The notes: generated from the sequence alone by a model not told the origin. A stretch of DNA of 64,000 nt from Ruminococcaceae bacterium UBA6353 (GCA_002437905.1 DJRT01000011.1:1-64000); one strand, 5' to 3'; counted from the first letter of the stretch, positions 33,803-41,964 are shown. Numbers and translations: made by a program.

Positions 33803-34507
33803 ATGCGTAAACGATCTTCGTGGATCACCTATTTCAGTGTCGGTGAGCGTCTGCTATGGCTTGGGTCAGTCGGCGGAATTCTGGCGGCCTTTTTTCTGCT
33901 CGGCGGGCAGGGCATTTGGACAGTGGTGGCGTCTCTGCTGGGGGTCACGGCGCTGATCTTCAATGCCAAGGGCAATCCGATCGGACAGGCGCTGATGATC
34001 GTGTTCAGTCTGTTTTATGGGTGGATTTCCTACACCTTTGCCTATTACGGCGAGATGCTGACCTACCTTGGCATGTCCATGCCGATGGCGGTGCTGGCGC
34101 TGATCAGCTGGCTGCGCCACCCCCATGCCGGCCGGAAGAGCGAGGTGCAGGTGGCGCATGTGAGCCGGCGCGAATGTGGCTGGATGTGGGTGCTGACGAT
34201 TGTGGTCACGGGCCTGTTTTATTTTCTGCTGAAGGCGCTGGGCACGGCCAATCTGCTGCCCAGCACCGTGTCGGTGACCATCAGCTTTCTGGCGGTGTAT
34301 CTCACCTTCCGCCGCAGCCCCTACTATGCGGTGGCCTATGCGGCAAATGATGTGGTGCTGATGGTGCTGTGGACGCTGGCAACCATTGAACAGCCGCAGT
34401 ATCTTTCCGTGACCGTCTGCTTTGCGGCGTTTCTGGTGAACGATATTTACGGCTTTATCAATTGGCGGCGGATGGGCGCCCGGCAGGCGGCCGAGGCAGC
34501 AGAATAA
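33803..34507 (+). CDS. pnuC: Nicotinamide riboside transporter PnuC-type
   Basis: 234-aa protein with about seven helices matching PnuC: the WISYTFAYYGEMLTYLGMSMPM segment and NDVVLMVLWTLA plus VNDIYGFINWRRM carry the family Trp and Asn positions. It imports an uncharged vitamin precursor by facilitated diffusion with later phosphorylation trapping; nicotinamide riboside is the default, though thiamine and riboflavin variants exist. AAGGAGG precedes ATG 33803. Expression is probably controlled by the leader terminator. Confidence 0.9.
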   Translation: MRKRSSWITYFSVGERLLWLGSVGGILAAFFLLGGQGIWTVVASLLGVTALIFNAKGNPIGQALMIVFSLFYGWISYTFAYYGEMLTYLGMSMPMAVLALISWLRHPHAGRKSEVQVAHVSRRECGWMWVLTIVVTGLFYFLLKALGTANLLPSTVSVTISFLAVYLTFRRSPYYAVAYAANDVVLMVLWTLATIEQPQYLSVTVCFAAFLVNDIYGFINWRRMGARQAAEAAE

Positions 34508-34512
34508 AAGAT

Positions 34513-34560
34513 GACCGGCGGCGTGACACATCCTGCCTGTGTCACGCCGCTGGTCTGTTT
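34513..34560. terminator. Bidirectional terminator
   Basis: GACCGGCGGCGTGACACA pairs with TGTGTCACGCCGCTGGTC (34538-34555), between convergent pnuC and EamA genes. Confidence 0.85.
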
Positions 34561-34563
34561 TGC

Positions 34564-35400
34564 TCATTGGGTATTCAGCAGCCACACGGCCGCGATACCG
34601 CACAGCAGCCCGACAGCCTGCAGCGGCCGCAGCTTTTCCCGGAACAGGAAGCGCCCGACCAGCCATACGGCAATGGCATTGGCGACCGACACCATCGGGA
34701 ACAGCACCGAGGCCTTTTCGGTGGCAGCCAGGTACAGGACGATATAATTGGCCGCCCCGTTCATCACGCCGCTGCACAGGCCGGCGCCGCTCAGCGCGAA
34801 GGGCGGGCGCGGCTTCTGCACGCCGTACATCCCCATGGACAGGGCAAGCACCGTGGCCAGCGCGGCCAGCATGAATTCTGTGCGGTACAGCCCCGGATAG
34901 GCCAGCTGATGGTATTTCTGGATCAGTGAGCACACGCCGTTTGCCGCAAGCGTGGCGAGGGCGTAGAGCGACCAGCGCAGGGACAGCCCGCCCTCCCGCC
35001 GGCCGCCCAGCAGGGCAATGGCTGCCAGCAGCAGCGCGATGCCGAACCCTCCGCCGACGGTCAGACTCTCCTGCCATACCGCAATGCCGAACAGAAAGGG
35101 GATGATCAGGGAGAAGGAGGCGATAATGCTGGTCAGGGCGATTGGCCCGGTGGCCAGCGCCCGAAAGCCGGTGTGCATGGAGATGCACAGCGCTACGCCG
35201 TAGGCAAGGCCGAAGCCCCATGACGCCCAGTGGGCGTGCAGCCCGCGGATCAGGCCGGCCAGCAGAAAGACGGCTGCCCCGGCGATGGCCTTATTGGCGT
35301 TGAAAACCGCGGCATTTCCGCCGCGGCGGGCGTACAGCTTGCCAAGGGTGGACTGCCCGCAGGAGCAGAGCACATTGAGCAGGTACAGAACAGCGGTCAT
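34564..35400 (-). CDS. EamA/DMT-family transporter
   Basis: 278-aa ten-helix drug/metabolite transporter with two EamA halves; the second half ends in FLFREKLRPLQAVGLLCGIAAVWLL. ATG 35400 has GGAGG ten bases upstream and overlaps the upstream small gene by 4 bp (ATGA). The substrate is unknown; such proteins often export amino acids or nucleosides. Confidence 0.88.
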   Translation of the reverse strand: MTAVLYLLNVLCSCGQSTLGKLYARRGGNAAVFNANKAIAGAAVFLLAGLIRGLHAHWASWGFGLAYGVALCISMHTGFRALATGPIALTSIIASFSLIIPFLFGIAVWQESLTVGGGFGIALLLAAIALLGGRREGGLSLRWSLYALATLAANGVCSLIQKYHQLAYPGLYRTEFMLAALATVLALSMGMYGVQKPRPPFALSGAGLCSGVMNGAANYIVLYLAATEKASVLFPMVSVANAIAVWLVGRFLFREKLRPLQAVGLLCGIAAVWLLNTQ

Positions 35401-35621
35401 AGTTTCGCTCCCTCCGATGGCAGCTGCCACACAGTCTCCAGTGCCTCCACGGCCGCGGCGGCTGGCAGCAGCTTTCCCTGTGGGTAGCGCCGGCGGATCT
35501 CCTCAGCGATCCGCCGGTAAGCCCGGGTGCCGGTGACCTGCTCATACAGGGCCTGAAATACCTCGGCCGCCTTACAGTAGGGGGCAGCGGCATCGGTTGG
35601 TGAAATAATGCGTATAGCCAC
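35397..35621 (-). CDS. Small hypothetical protein
   Basis: 74-aa soluble protein starting at GTG 35621 behind GGGCGGG. It contains RAYRRIAEEIRRRYPQGKL, a basic helix, and overlaps the EamA gene by 4 bp, so it is likely real and co-translated. No family is recognised. Confidence 0.6.
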   Translation of the reverse strand: MAIRIISPTDAAAPYCKAAEVFQALYEQVTGTRAYRRIAEEIRRRYPQGKLLPAAAAVEALETVWQLPSEGAKL

Positions 35622-35748
35622 GGTTATCCCGCCCTTTCTTGGCTTTTTTCGTCCTCACGCAGTATAGAGTATAGAGCAAAGCGGGGCAGATGACCATATG
35701 ATTTCCGACCGGATATTTGCGATTTTCATAACACGGAAAAACACAGAG

Positions 35749-35777
35749 TTGACAGAATAGCCGCCATACGATATGAT
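35749..35777 (+). promoter_or_regulatory. Promoter of araC-like gene
   Basis: TTGACA (35749-35754), 17 bp, TATGAT (35772-35777). Confidence 0.8.
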
Positions 35778-35795
35778 TTTATCGGGTGATGGGAT

Positions 35796-36566
35796 ATGTT
35801 TTTCAACACAGCGGATTTTTCGGTGGATGCCATTGAGGCTTATAAGCTCAGCTGGACATCCCAGGATGCCGTATCGCCGCTGCGGCCATTCCATGCGCTT
35901 TCCCTGCGGGTGCGCGGCAATGCCCGCTTTATCCATGGGGAAACAGCGGTGGCGGTGCGCTCCGGGGATATTGTTTTTGTGCCGGCTTATTACCGCTACC
36001 GTTTGGTGGCCGGGCAGGAGGAGCTGTTTGTGCTGCACTTTTGCTCCGAGGCACCGCTGCCACAGCAGATTGTGCGGTTTTCGCCCACGGCACCGGAGCT
36101 TTACCGGCAGGCTTTTGAGGCCCTATGCACCCTCTTCCGGGAAAAGCCGGCGGGGTATGCACTGGAATGCCGGGCGCAATTTTACCGCATCGCGGCCGAC
36201 CTGGAGCGGGACCACCGGGAGCAGGAGAGCGGCGGGAACGACCGGCTGCGCAAGGCGGTGGAGTATATCCACACGCACTTTACCGATACACAGCTTTCCG
36301 TCGGCGCCCTCGCGCGCTGTACCGGCGTCAGCGAGACCTATTTCCGCCAGCTGTTTGCTGCCCGCTTTGGGGAAACGCCGGTACAGTATATCCAGCGCCT
36401 GCGCCTGCAGTATGCGCTGGAGCTGCTGCGGTCGGGGTACTACACCGTGGCGCAGGCGGCGGACAAGAGCGGTTTTTCCTCGCCCTATTATTTCAGTGCC
36501 TTCGTCCGCCGGCATACCGGCCGGCCGCCAACGGCATTTGTCGGGGCTTTCTCGGCAGAAAAATAA
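35796..36566 (+). CDS. AraC-family transcriptional regulator
   Basis: 256-aa regulator: N-terminal cupin-like sensor (SLRVRGNARFIHGETAVAVRSGDIVFVPAYYRYRL, split around about 40-75) and C-terminal double HTH (SVGALARCTGVSETYFRQLF and AQAADKSGFSSPYYFSAFVRRHTG). The cupin suggests binding of a sugar or small metabolite. The ribosome site is poor (GGGTGATGGGAT). It is convergent with the alcohol dehydrogenase, and no neighbour is clearly its target. Confidence 0.92.
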   Translation: MFFNTADFSVDAIEAYKLSWTSQDAVSPLRPFHALSLRVRGNARFIHGETAVAVRSGDIVFVPAYYRYRLVAGQEELFVLHFCSEAPLPQQIVRFSPTAPELYRQAFEALCTLFREKPAGYALECRAQFYRIAADLERDHREQESGGNDRLRKAVEYIHTHFTDTQLSVGALARCTGVSETYFRQLFAARFGETPVQYIQRLRLQYALELLRSGYYTVAQAADKSGFSSPYYFSAFVRRHTGRPPTAFVGAFSAEK

Positions 36567-36570
36567 AAAG

Positions 36571-36606
36571 AAGGCCGGAGCAGCCAGCTGGCTGCTCCGG
36601 CCTTTT
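36571..36606. terminator. Bidirectional terminator
   Basis: Near-perfect palindrome with half-site AAGGCCGGAGCAGCCAG and flanking A and T tracts, between convergent genes. Confidence 0.87.
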
Positions 36607-36623
36607 GCCGGTCTGTGCCGTGC

Positions 36624-37787
36624 TTACAGGGAAGCCTTCAGGATCTCCAGAATATCCTGCTCGGTCAGGGGCGCCCAGGCATGCTCCAGCCCCTCGTTGA
36701 CGGCAATGTGGTGCGCCATTTCCGAGAGGCGGGAGTCGTCGATCCCCACCTCGGTCAGGTGCATCGGCATGCCGAAGGAGGCGAACAGATCATACACCGC
36801 CTCAATGGTCTTATCGGCAATCTGCTGCGCCGGCAGTGCCGGGTCGATGCCGAAAATGTGGGTGCCGAAGCTGACAAAGCGCTCGATCGTGCAGCTGCTG
36901 AGAATATGGCGCATCCAGCGCGGGGTCAGGATGGCCAGCCCCTCGCCGTGGGTAATGTCGTAATAGGCGCTCAAGGCGTGCTCCATGCCGTGGCACGGCC
37001 AGCCGGAATAGCTGTTGCCGATGGACAGGATGCCATTGCAGGCCAGTGAGCAATCCACCATAAATTCGCCGCGCGCTTCATAATTATCCGGCTGCTGCAG
37101 TGCGATGCGGGCATTGTGGATCAGGCTCTTGATGGCGGATTCACACATGCCGTCGGTCAGCAGCGAGTGCTTTTCGCAGAAATACTGCTCCATGATGTGG
37201 TTGATGGCATCTGCGGCGCCGGCGGCCGTCTGCTTTTTGGATACAGAGAAGGTGTAGCGGGGATCCAGGATGGAGGCGACCGGGAACAGGTGCTCGTCCA
37301 GATACCCGACCTTATCGTTGGTCTCGGTGCGGGAGATGACGCAGCCGCTGTCGTATTCCGAACCGGTGGCGGCCAGGGTGAGGATATCCACCAGCGGCAG
37401 TGCCTTTTCGGCCTTGACCTGGTAGGTGATGAGATCCCACGGTTCCCCGTCGTACAGGGCGCCGGCACAGATGGCCTTGGAGCAGTCCAGTACGCTGCCG
37501 CCGCCGACAGCCAGCACGGCGTCGATGTGGTGCTCCTTGCACAGCCGGACGCCCTCCAGCACACTGGTGGTGTATTTGGGGTTCGGCTCGATGCCGGGCA
37601 GCTCATAGATCTCAAAGTCGGCCAGCAGCCGCTTGACCTCGTCATACAGGCCAATCCTCTTGATGCTGCCGCCGCCGTAGGTGAGCAGGATACGGCTGCC
37701 GAGAGGGCGCAGCACGGCCGGCAGCTGCTGTACGCTGTCCTTGCCGAAGATCAGCTTTGTGGGGGTGTGATAGGTGAAGTTTTCCAT
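36624..37787 (-). CDS. Iron-containing alcohol dehydrogenase (BdhA/YqhD type)
   Basis: 387-aa group III dehydrogenase, NAD(P)H-dependent, reducing aldehydes such as butyraldehyde. It shows the YGGGSIKRIGLYD dinucleotide loop (about 38-50) and GGGSVLDCSKAI (about 94-105). Metal ligands are in ADAINHIMEQY and in PCHGMEHALSAYYDITHGEG. ATG 37787 has GGGAGG upstream. It follows the flavin reductase by 21 bp in the same direction, so both likely share the MerR-type promoter at 38398-38428. Confidence 0.93.
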   Translation of the reverse strand: MENFTYHTPTKLIFGKDSVQQLPAVLRPLGSRILLTYGGGSIKRIGLYDEVKRLLADFEIYELPGIEPNPKYTTSVLEGVRLCKEHHIDAVLAVGGGSVLDCSKAICAGALYDGEPWDLITYQVKAEKALPLVDILTLAATGSEYDSGCVISRTETNDKVGYLDEHLFPVASILDPRYTFSVSKKQTAAGAADAINHIMEQYFCEKHSLLTDGMCESAIKSLIHNARIALQQPDNYEARGEFMVDCSLACNGILSIGNSYSGWPCHGMEHALSAYYDITHGEGLAILTPRWMRHILSSCTIERFVSFGTHIFGIDPALPAQQIADKTIEAVYDLFASFGMPMHLTEVGIDDSRLSEMAHHIAVNEGLEHAWAPLTEQDILEILKASL

Positions 37788-37808
37788 AGCAGTTTCCTCC
37801 CGTATGCC

Positions 37809-38369
37809 TTATTTCAGGGTCTTTCCGTCGTGGAAGGCGCGGCCGACAGTCTCGCCGAGTACCACATAGGTATTGTTGAATGGATCAAAGGTCAGTGGGC
37901 GGGCCTTGGCCACATCCACCTGGCCGTTTTCGTTCAGTACGCGCTCATCCACGCTGACTTTGACAATCTCGCCGACCATCCGGCAGCTTTCCGGATCATA
38001 GCTTTTCAGCCGGCACTCAACGGCGATCGGCAGCTCCTCAACCAGCGGGGCATCCACAAATTCCGAGTGCACAGCGTGGAAGCCGGCCTTGGCGAATTTA
38101 TCCGGCTGCTGATTGCCGGAAACGATGCCGACATAGTCGCAGGCGGCCAGGTGTGCAGCGTCCGCCATGCTGACGGTAAAGGCCTTGCGCGCCAGAATGC
38201 TCTTGGTGGTCTTGTGTCCGGCACTGATGCACATGGTCAGCTCACTGCCGTCGCTGATGCCGCCCCAGGCGGCATTCATGGCGTCCGGCGTGCCGTTTTC
38301 GTCATAGGCGGCCAGGATAAACACCGGCTGCGGATAGGTGTACGGTTTTGCTCCAAAATTTTTTCTCAT
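37809..38369 (-). CDS. Flavin reductase family protein
   Basis: 186-aa FMN-binding split-barrel protein: NFGAKPYTYPQPVFILAAY opening, NAAWGGISDGSELTMCISAGH (flavin-binding loop region) and FTVSMAD. It starts at ATG 38369 with AGGAGG. These proteins reduce flavin or act as FMN oxidoreductases; the strong link with a group III alcohol dehydrogenase points to a redox or aldehyde response unit. Confidence 0.9.
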   Translation of the reverse strand: MRKNFGAKPYTYPQPVFILAAYDENGTPDAMNAAWGGISDGSELTMCISAGHKTTKSILARKAFTVSMADAAHLAACDYVGIVSGNQQPDKFAKAGFHAVHSEFVDAPLVEELPIAVECRLKSYDPESCRMVGEIVKVSVDERVLNENGQVDVAKARPLTFDPFNNTYVVLGETVGRAFHDGKTLK

Positions 38370-38397
38370 AGCGCAATTCCTCCTTTGCTCTGTTTGT

Positions 38398-38428
38398 ATT
38401 ATAGACCTTGGAGCTTGCTCTAAGTCAA
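38398..38428 (-). promoter_or_regulatory. MerR-type promoter with operator dyad
   Basis: TTGACT (38423-38428), 19 bp, TATAAT (38398-38403). The spacer holds CTTGGAGC TT GCTCTAAG (38407-38424), a near-perfect dyad. The regulator gene is not adjacent. Confidence 0.78.
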
Positions 38429-38510
38429 GAGTCCAAATGAAAACTTTTTGTGAATAGCATCGCCGGTGGGGAGTCGGGGCAATAGCCGGCGACGGCACGG
38501 TCCTTCGGCC

Positions 38511-38545
38511 AAAAAAGACCGCCTGCCGGCAGGCAGGCGGTCGCA
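38511..38545 (-). terminator. Terminator within 46-bp direct repeat, copy 1
   Basis: GACCGCCTGCC pairs with GGCAGGCGGTC and six T follow on the minus strand. The same 46 bp recur at 39554-39599. Confidence 0.85.
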
Positions 38546-38556
38546 TGGGCTATGAA
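38511..38556. repeat. 46-bp direct repeat, copy 1
   Basis: Identical to 39554-39599, including the non-hairpin flank GCATGGGCTATGAA. The pair brackets the acyltransferase-like gene. Confidence 0.9.
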
Positions 38557-38571
38557 TAGGAAGCAATTGCC

Positions 38572-39438
38572 TCAAAGGGGAGGGTACTCCCGCAAGATGC
38601 CTTCACCAATTTGAATACGGCCGCCCTGCAGCAATCGTTGTTTAACTGCGCGTTGCAGAGAGGTTTCTGCTGGCAGCTCTGCCAGGGCAGTGCCCACAGG
38701 ACAGTGGAAGAGATACCCAATCACCTCGTCGGTGCAGTCGGTGCCGTCGGTAATCGCACCGAACATTTTGCGGAAAGCGGCCAAATTCGAGTCAGGCCGG
38801 TAGAGGTCACGGATTTGGTTGCTCAGCAGCCAGGTTTTACAGCGGAATTCATCCGGATCTATGCCGTAGATCTGCCGAATATACGGTCCTGCAGCTGTGA
38901 GGGAATCCCTGACTGCCGCTGGCTCCAACCGTCCCTCCGGCGGAATGTGTATATTGACGCAGCTGAAGGCGCTTTTCCGATCGCCATTGTGAAACTCATA
39001 CTGTAAGCGGCCAAGCTCCACCAAACGCAGGTTGCTGAATTCGCTGCCCCATAGTACATTGGTGATGGTGAGGGCCTTGTGTGGCCAACCCATACCAAGC
39101 TGTTGCCGCACACGGAACCGATGGGTCTGTTGCTGTGCCGGATCGACATTGAAATGCACAAAGTTCTGAGAATGGGTTAAATAACCGCTGAGCAGCAGCA
39201 GATCGGCCGAAAGAGGCGGCATGACACAACCAAACAGCTCTTCTAAAGAACGGAGGTGCCAAAGTGCCGACTGTTGGGCGGATATAGGAGTAAATAGCCT
39301 GTCGGCGGCCGCCTGAAAAGCAGCGATGTATGCAGGAAAACGGTTGATCTGCTGTTGGCTATCAATCAAAGCGGCCAAATAGGCGGTATCTTCAATGGTA
39401 TAAAATGCGAGAGCCTCCCGTAACTGTTGCTCGGTCAT
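38572..39438 (-). CDS. GNAT-like acyltransferase-domain protein
   Basis: 288-aa protein resembling the NAT_N/GNAT_C acyltransferase family: C-terminal VNIHIPPEGRLEPAAVRDSL, CKTWLLSNQIRDL and PDSNLAAFRKMF fit its signature (typical HIP.G, WLL, PDSNI..F). AGGAGG precedes ATG 39438. It is visibly less GC-rich than its neighbours and bracketed by identical 46-bp repeats, suggesting insertion as a gene-plus-terminator cassette. The substrate is unknown. Confidence 0.75.
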   Translation of the reverse strand: MTEQQLREALAFYTIEDTAYLAALIDSQQQINRFPAYIAAFQAAADRLFTPISAQQSALWHLRSLEELFGCVMPPLSADLLLLSGYLTHSQNFVHFNVDPAQQQTHRFRVRQQLGMGWPHKALTITNVLWGSEFSNLRLVELGRLQYEFHNGDRKSAFSCVNIHIPPEGRLEPAAVRDSLTAAGPYIRQIYGIDPDEFRCKTWLLSNQIRDLYRPDSNLAAFRKMFGAITDGTDCTDEVIGYLFHCPVGTALAELPAETSLQRAVKQRLLQGGRIQIGEGILREYPPL

Positions 39439-39480
39439 ATATGTGCCTCCTTTTGTGTTCCTCCGTAGTATTCGTTTGCA

Positions 39481-39509
39481 TTATAGCAATCTGCCGCCTG
39501 CCCGGCAAG
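39481..39509 (-). promoter_or_regulatory. Promoter of acyltransferase-like gene
   Basis: TTGCCG (39504-39509), 17 bp, TATAAT (39481-39486), minus strand. Confidence 0.6.
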
Positions 39510-39553
39510 CAACAAAACAACGACAACAGTACAATTCTCTACTGCTTTTTTTC

Positions 39554-39599
39554 AAAAAAGACCGCCTGCCGGCAGGCAGGCGGTCGCATGGGCTATGAA
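39554..39599. repeat. 46-bp direct repeat, copy 2, with terminator
   Basis: Identical to 38511-38556. The hairpin and T tract also terminate the lipoprotein gene on the minus strand. Confidence 0.9.
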
Positions 39600-39615
39600 G
39601 CGGAGTAACTATATA

Positions 39616-40158
39616 TCAGTATTCGCTGATCGGGGTCATGTACAGGGCCTTTTCCGAATCCTTGCTGTTGACGATGATCAGCACATCCCAGTCATCCACG
39701 ATGCTGTATACACCGTAATACTCGTTGTCCGGAAATACGGCATGCACGGCATAGCCGGATTCCACGATCTCATAGGTGCCGGAAACGCTGCTCTCGCCGT
39801 CGATCAGCTGCACATGGCTATCGTCCGTGAAAACGAACTGCAGCTTTCCGCCGAAGGCCTCCAGGACGGCGTCCACATCCGCCTGCTCCATCTCGGTATC
39901 ATCGAATATGCCGCCGGCAAGCTCCCAGCCGGTATCGGCCAGGCTGTCCAGCTGGATCGCCGAAAGGTCGGCCAGCGCCTTCGGAAAGACCGATTTTTCA
40001 GTATTGCTGTTGTTGCTGCTGTTGCCAGCGTTGCCGGCCGTGCCGGTGGGTGTGCTTTCGGTGTTGGTGTTGCCGCAGCCGGTCATCAGGCCGGCCATCA
40101 TGGCAACCACGGCCACCATGGCAATGACAGTCAGGACGGTGCGCAAAAATCTTTTCAT
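39616..40158 (-). CDS. Hypothetical lipoprotein
   Basis: 180-aa exported lipoprotein: signal peptide with lipobox MTGC (about 25-28), a Thr/Asn/Ser/Gly-rich spacer, then a compact domain of about 115 residues (FPKALADLSAIQLDSLADTGWELAGG .. SGTYEIVESGYAVHAVF) that resembles ligand-binding DUFs of Firmicute lipoproteins. ATG 40158 has AAAGGAAG. It is divergent from a MerR/GyrI regulator through overlapping promoters and is probably its target. Confidence 0.8.
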   Translation of the reverse strand: MKRFLRTVLTVIAMVAVVAMMAGLMTGCGNTNTESTPTGTAGNAGNSSNNSNTEKSVFPKALADLSAIQLDSLADTGWELAGGIFDDTEMEQADVDAVLEAFGGKLQFVFTDDSHVQLIDGESSVSGTYEIVESGYAVHAVFPDNEYYGVYSIVDDWDVLIIVNSKDSEKALYMTPISEY

Positions 40159-40236
40159 TTTACTGCTTCCTTTCTGTAAAAGCTCCAACTGCCGCACAGG
40201 TCCGTGTCCTCAGTCCAGTGCGGCAGTTATCCCCTC

Positions 40237-40298
40237 TTGACGCAAAGGCGTTTTGCGTCTATACTGAAGTATATATCGTACATCAATGTACGAGTCAA
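40237..40298. promoter_or_regulatory. Interleaved divergent promoters with two dyads
   Basis: Plus strand: TTGACG (40237-40242), 17 bp, TATACT (40260-40265), containing the dyad GACGCAAA..TTTTGCGTC. Minus strand: TTGACT (40293-40298), 19 bp, TATACT (40268-40273), containing the perfect dyad CGTACATCAATGTACG (40277-40292). The 19-bp spacer is MerR-like. Confidence 0.8.
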
Positions 40299-40346
40299 GC
40301 CTTTTTTCAAAATTCGGCAAAAAATTTTTTCATGGGGAGAAAGTGC

Positions 40347-41147
40347 ATGGAAAAGCAGGAAAAAGAGCTGTTTCAGATCGGCGAGGTGACCAAAACGCTT
40401 GGCCTGACCAGGCGGATACTGCTGAACTACGAGGCGCTGGGGCTGCTGCAGCCGGCGTACAAAAATCCGGAAAGCGGCTTTCGCTACTATTCTGCCGAGA
40501 ATGTGGTGCATATCCGGCTGATCCGGGTGCTGCAGGGGCTGGGGCTGTCGCTGCCGGAGATCCACCGGTATTTTGACGATGCGGCCCAGCTTTCGGAGCA
40601 GATCGACCGCCTGGTGCTGCTGCGCGACCAGCTTGATCGGTTCATCGCCCAGCTGCGGCTGCGTCAGCAGGCGGCACAGCCGGAGATCTGCCGGGTGGCG
40701 CTGCCGGGCTTCACCGCCCTGTGCCGGCCTTTCTGCGGCACGGATACGGCTGCCAAGGCGGCCCAGCTGCGCACGGTGTATATTGAGGCAGTTAAGCACT
40801 ATCGGCTGGATGTGGAAAACAAGATGTGTATGCAGATCCCAATCAGCACGCCGCAGGAGGGGCTGTGCATTGTGCCGGTGGCGCCGGACAGCCGGGGCAG
40901 CGAGATCAAAAACATTCCGCCGGTGGCAACAGCCATTTGTTTGTACTACCGCGGCGCCTACGAGAATTTTCCGCTGGTGCACGAACAGCTGCTGGCCTAT
41001 GCCAGGGAGCACGATATGACCCCGCACGGCTATTTCCGGCATATCTACATGGAGGGGCCGCCGACGCACGGAGAAAACAAGGAGGCCTATGTGACACAGG
41101 TTGCCCTGCCGATCAAGTTTGTTGAGCTGTCCACCGGAGCGGAGTAA
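40347..41147 (+). CDS. MerR regulator with GyrI-like effector domain
   Basis: 266-aa BmrR-type regulator: MerR winged helix (FQIGEVTKTLGLTRRILLNYE), coiled-coil helix (about 85-115) and a C-terminal GyrI-like ligand-binding domain (YRGAYENFPLVHEQLLAYAREH) of the multidrug-binding kind. GGGGAGAAAG precedes ATG 40347. It is divergent from a lipoprotein whose promoter has a 19-bp MerR spacer. It is likely activated by a hydrophobic cation or similar compound. Confidence 0.9.
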   Translation: MEKQEKELFQIGEVTKTLGLTRRILLNYEALGLLQPAYKNPESGFRYYSAENVVHIRLIRVLQGLGLSLPEIHRYFDDAAQLSEQIDRLVLLRDQLDRFIAQLRLRQQAAQPEICRVALPGFTALCRPFCGTDTAAKAAQLRTVYIEAVKHYRLDVENKMCMQIPISTPQEGLCIVPVAPDSRGSEIKNIPPVATAICLYYRGAYENFPLVHEQLLAYAREHDMTPHGYFRHIYMEGPPTHGENKEAYVTQVALPIKFVELSTGAE

Positions 41148-41191
41148 ATGCACCCCGCCCCGGCCGCTATATGCGGCCGGGGCGGAGAGAT

Positions 41192-41554
41192 TCAGGCTTG
41201 CGGCGGGGTTTCGGGTTCGCCATCCGGCGTGCTTGCGAGTGCTTCAATGGCTGTGCACAGCTGCTGGGTTTGGTTTTCTATGGTTTTGCGTAGCTGGTTG
41301 GCCTTTTGCCATTGTGTGTCCTGTATGTCACTCAGCAGCTGAACGATTTCGCCGAGGCCATAAAACAGCATCCCGGCTATAAAGGTTGAAATCCAGCAGA
41401 TTACTGCTCTGATAAACGAAAACTCTGTTGTAGTAAGGCTGGAATAGTACCCGATCCTTTCTTCAACAGTGCCGAATGCAAACCCGGCAATCGCTCCGCC
41501 AATAAAAGTGCACCATGCAAGGACCTTGAATATGGAAGAAACCGTGTTTTTCAT
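41192..41554 (-). CDS. Small two-helix membrane protein
   Basis: 120-aa protein with two membrane helices (about 10-30 and 48-70) and a cytosolic amphipathic or coiled-coil tail (LSDIQDTQWQKANQLRKTIENQTQQL). GAGGAGG precedes ATG 41554. It is divergent from the XRE regulator at 41669, with shared twin operators between them. The function is unknown; it could be a small toxin-like or sensor protein. Confidence 0.75.
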   Translation of the reverse strand: MKNTVSSIFKVLAWCTFIGGAIAGFAFGTVEERIGYYSSLTTTEFSFIRAVICWISTFIAGMLFYGLGEIVQLLSDIQDTQWQKANQLRKTIENQTQQLCTAIEALASTPDGEPETPPQA

Positions 41555-41580
41555 ATAAATCCTCCTCAAGCGTTATATAT

Positions 41581-41652
41581 GACATTCACTGAATGTCATA
41601 TCAGGCAGCATTATACCATATAATTCCCTTGTTGACAAGCACTAAATGTCAA
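41581..41652. promoter_or_regulatory. Twin XRE operators and divergent promoters
   Basis: O1 TGACATTCACTGAATGTCA (41581-41599) and O2 TGACAAGCACTAAATGTCA (41634-41652) agree at 16 of 19 positions and lie 53 bp apart. Minus promoter: TTGTCA (41634-41639, inside O2), 17 bp, TATAAT (41611-41616). A plus-strand TATAAT lies at 41620-41625. Confidence 0.82.
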
Positions 41653-41668
41653 AAAGGGTGAAAATAGT

Positions 41669-41911
41669 ATGTTCATCAATAAGGCAGCCGATCATACGAA
41701 CAATCTCTGTGGCAGGCAGGTCGCGTTTTTCCGCAAGCAGCTGAAGATCTCCCAGCGGGAGCTTGCGGATCGGCTGCAGCTGATCGGCCTGGATATGGAC
41801 AAGAATGCGATCCAGCGCATTGAATCGGGACAGCGGTTTGTGACGGATATTGAGCTGAGGGCGCTCGGACGGGTGCTCAACCGCCCCTTAGAGGATCTGG
41901 TTGGCGGGTAA
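41669..41911 (+). CDS. XRE-family HTH regulator
   Basis: 80-aa single-domain Cro/cI-type protein: LCGRQVAFFRKQLKISQRELADRLQLIGLDMDKNAIQRIESGQR contains the five-helix HTH (about 14-70). AAAGGGTG lies upstream of ATG 41669. The twin dyads 5' of the gene imply autoregulation and control of the divergent membrane protein. Confidence 0.88.
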   Translation: MFINKAADHTNNLCGRQVAFFRKQLKISQRELADRLQLIGLDMDKNAIQRIESGQRFVTDIELRALGRVLNRPLEDLVGG

Positions 41912-41930
41912 AGCGCGCCGCCGGAAAAAG

Positions 41931-41962
41931 AAAAAAGCACTTGCAAGCGCAAGTGCTTTTTT
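41931..41962. terminator. Bidirectional terminator
   Basis: AAAAAAGCACTTGC pairs with GCAAGTGCTTTTTT; it serves the XRE gene and the tRNA/5S cluster. Confidence 0.88.
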
Positions 41963-41964
41963 CG

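Noticed and set aside
38511..39599. Acyltransferase gene with 46-bp repeats as an insertion sequence
   Set aside because: No transposase or terminal inverted repeats; the repeats are terminators with flanks.
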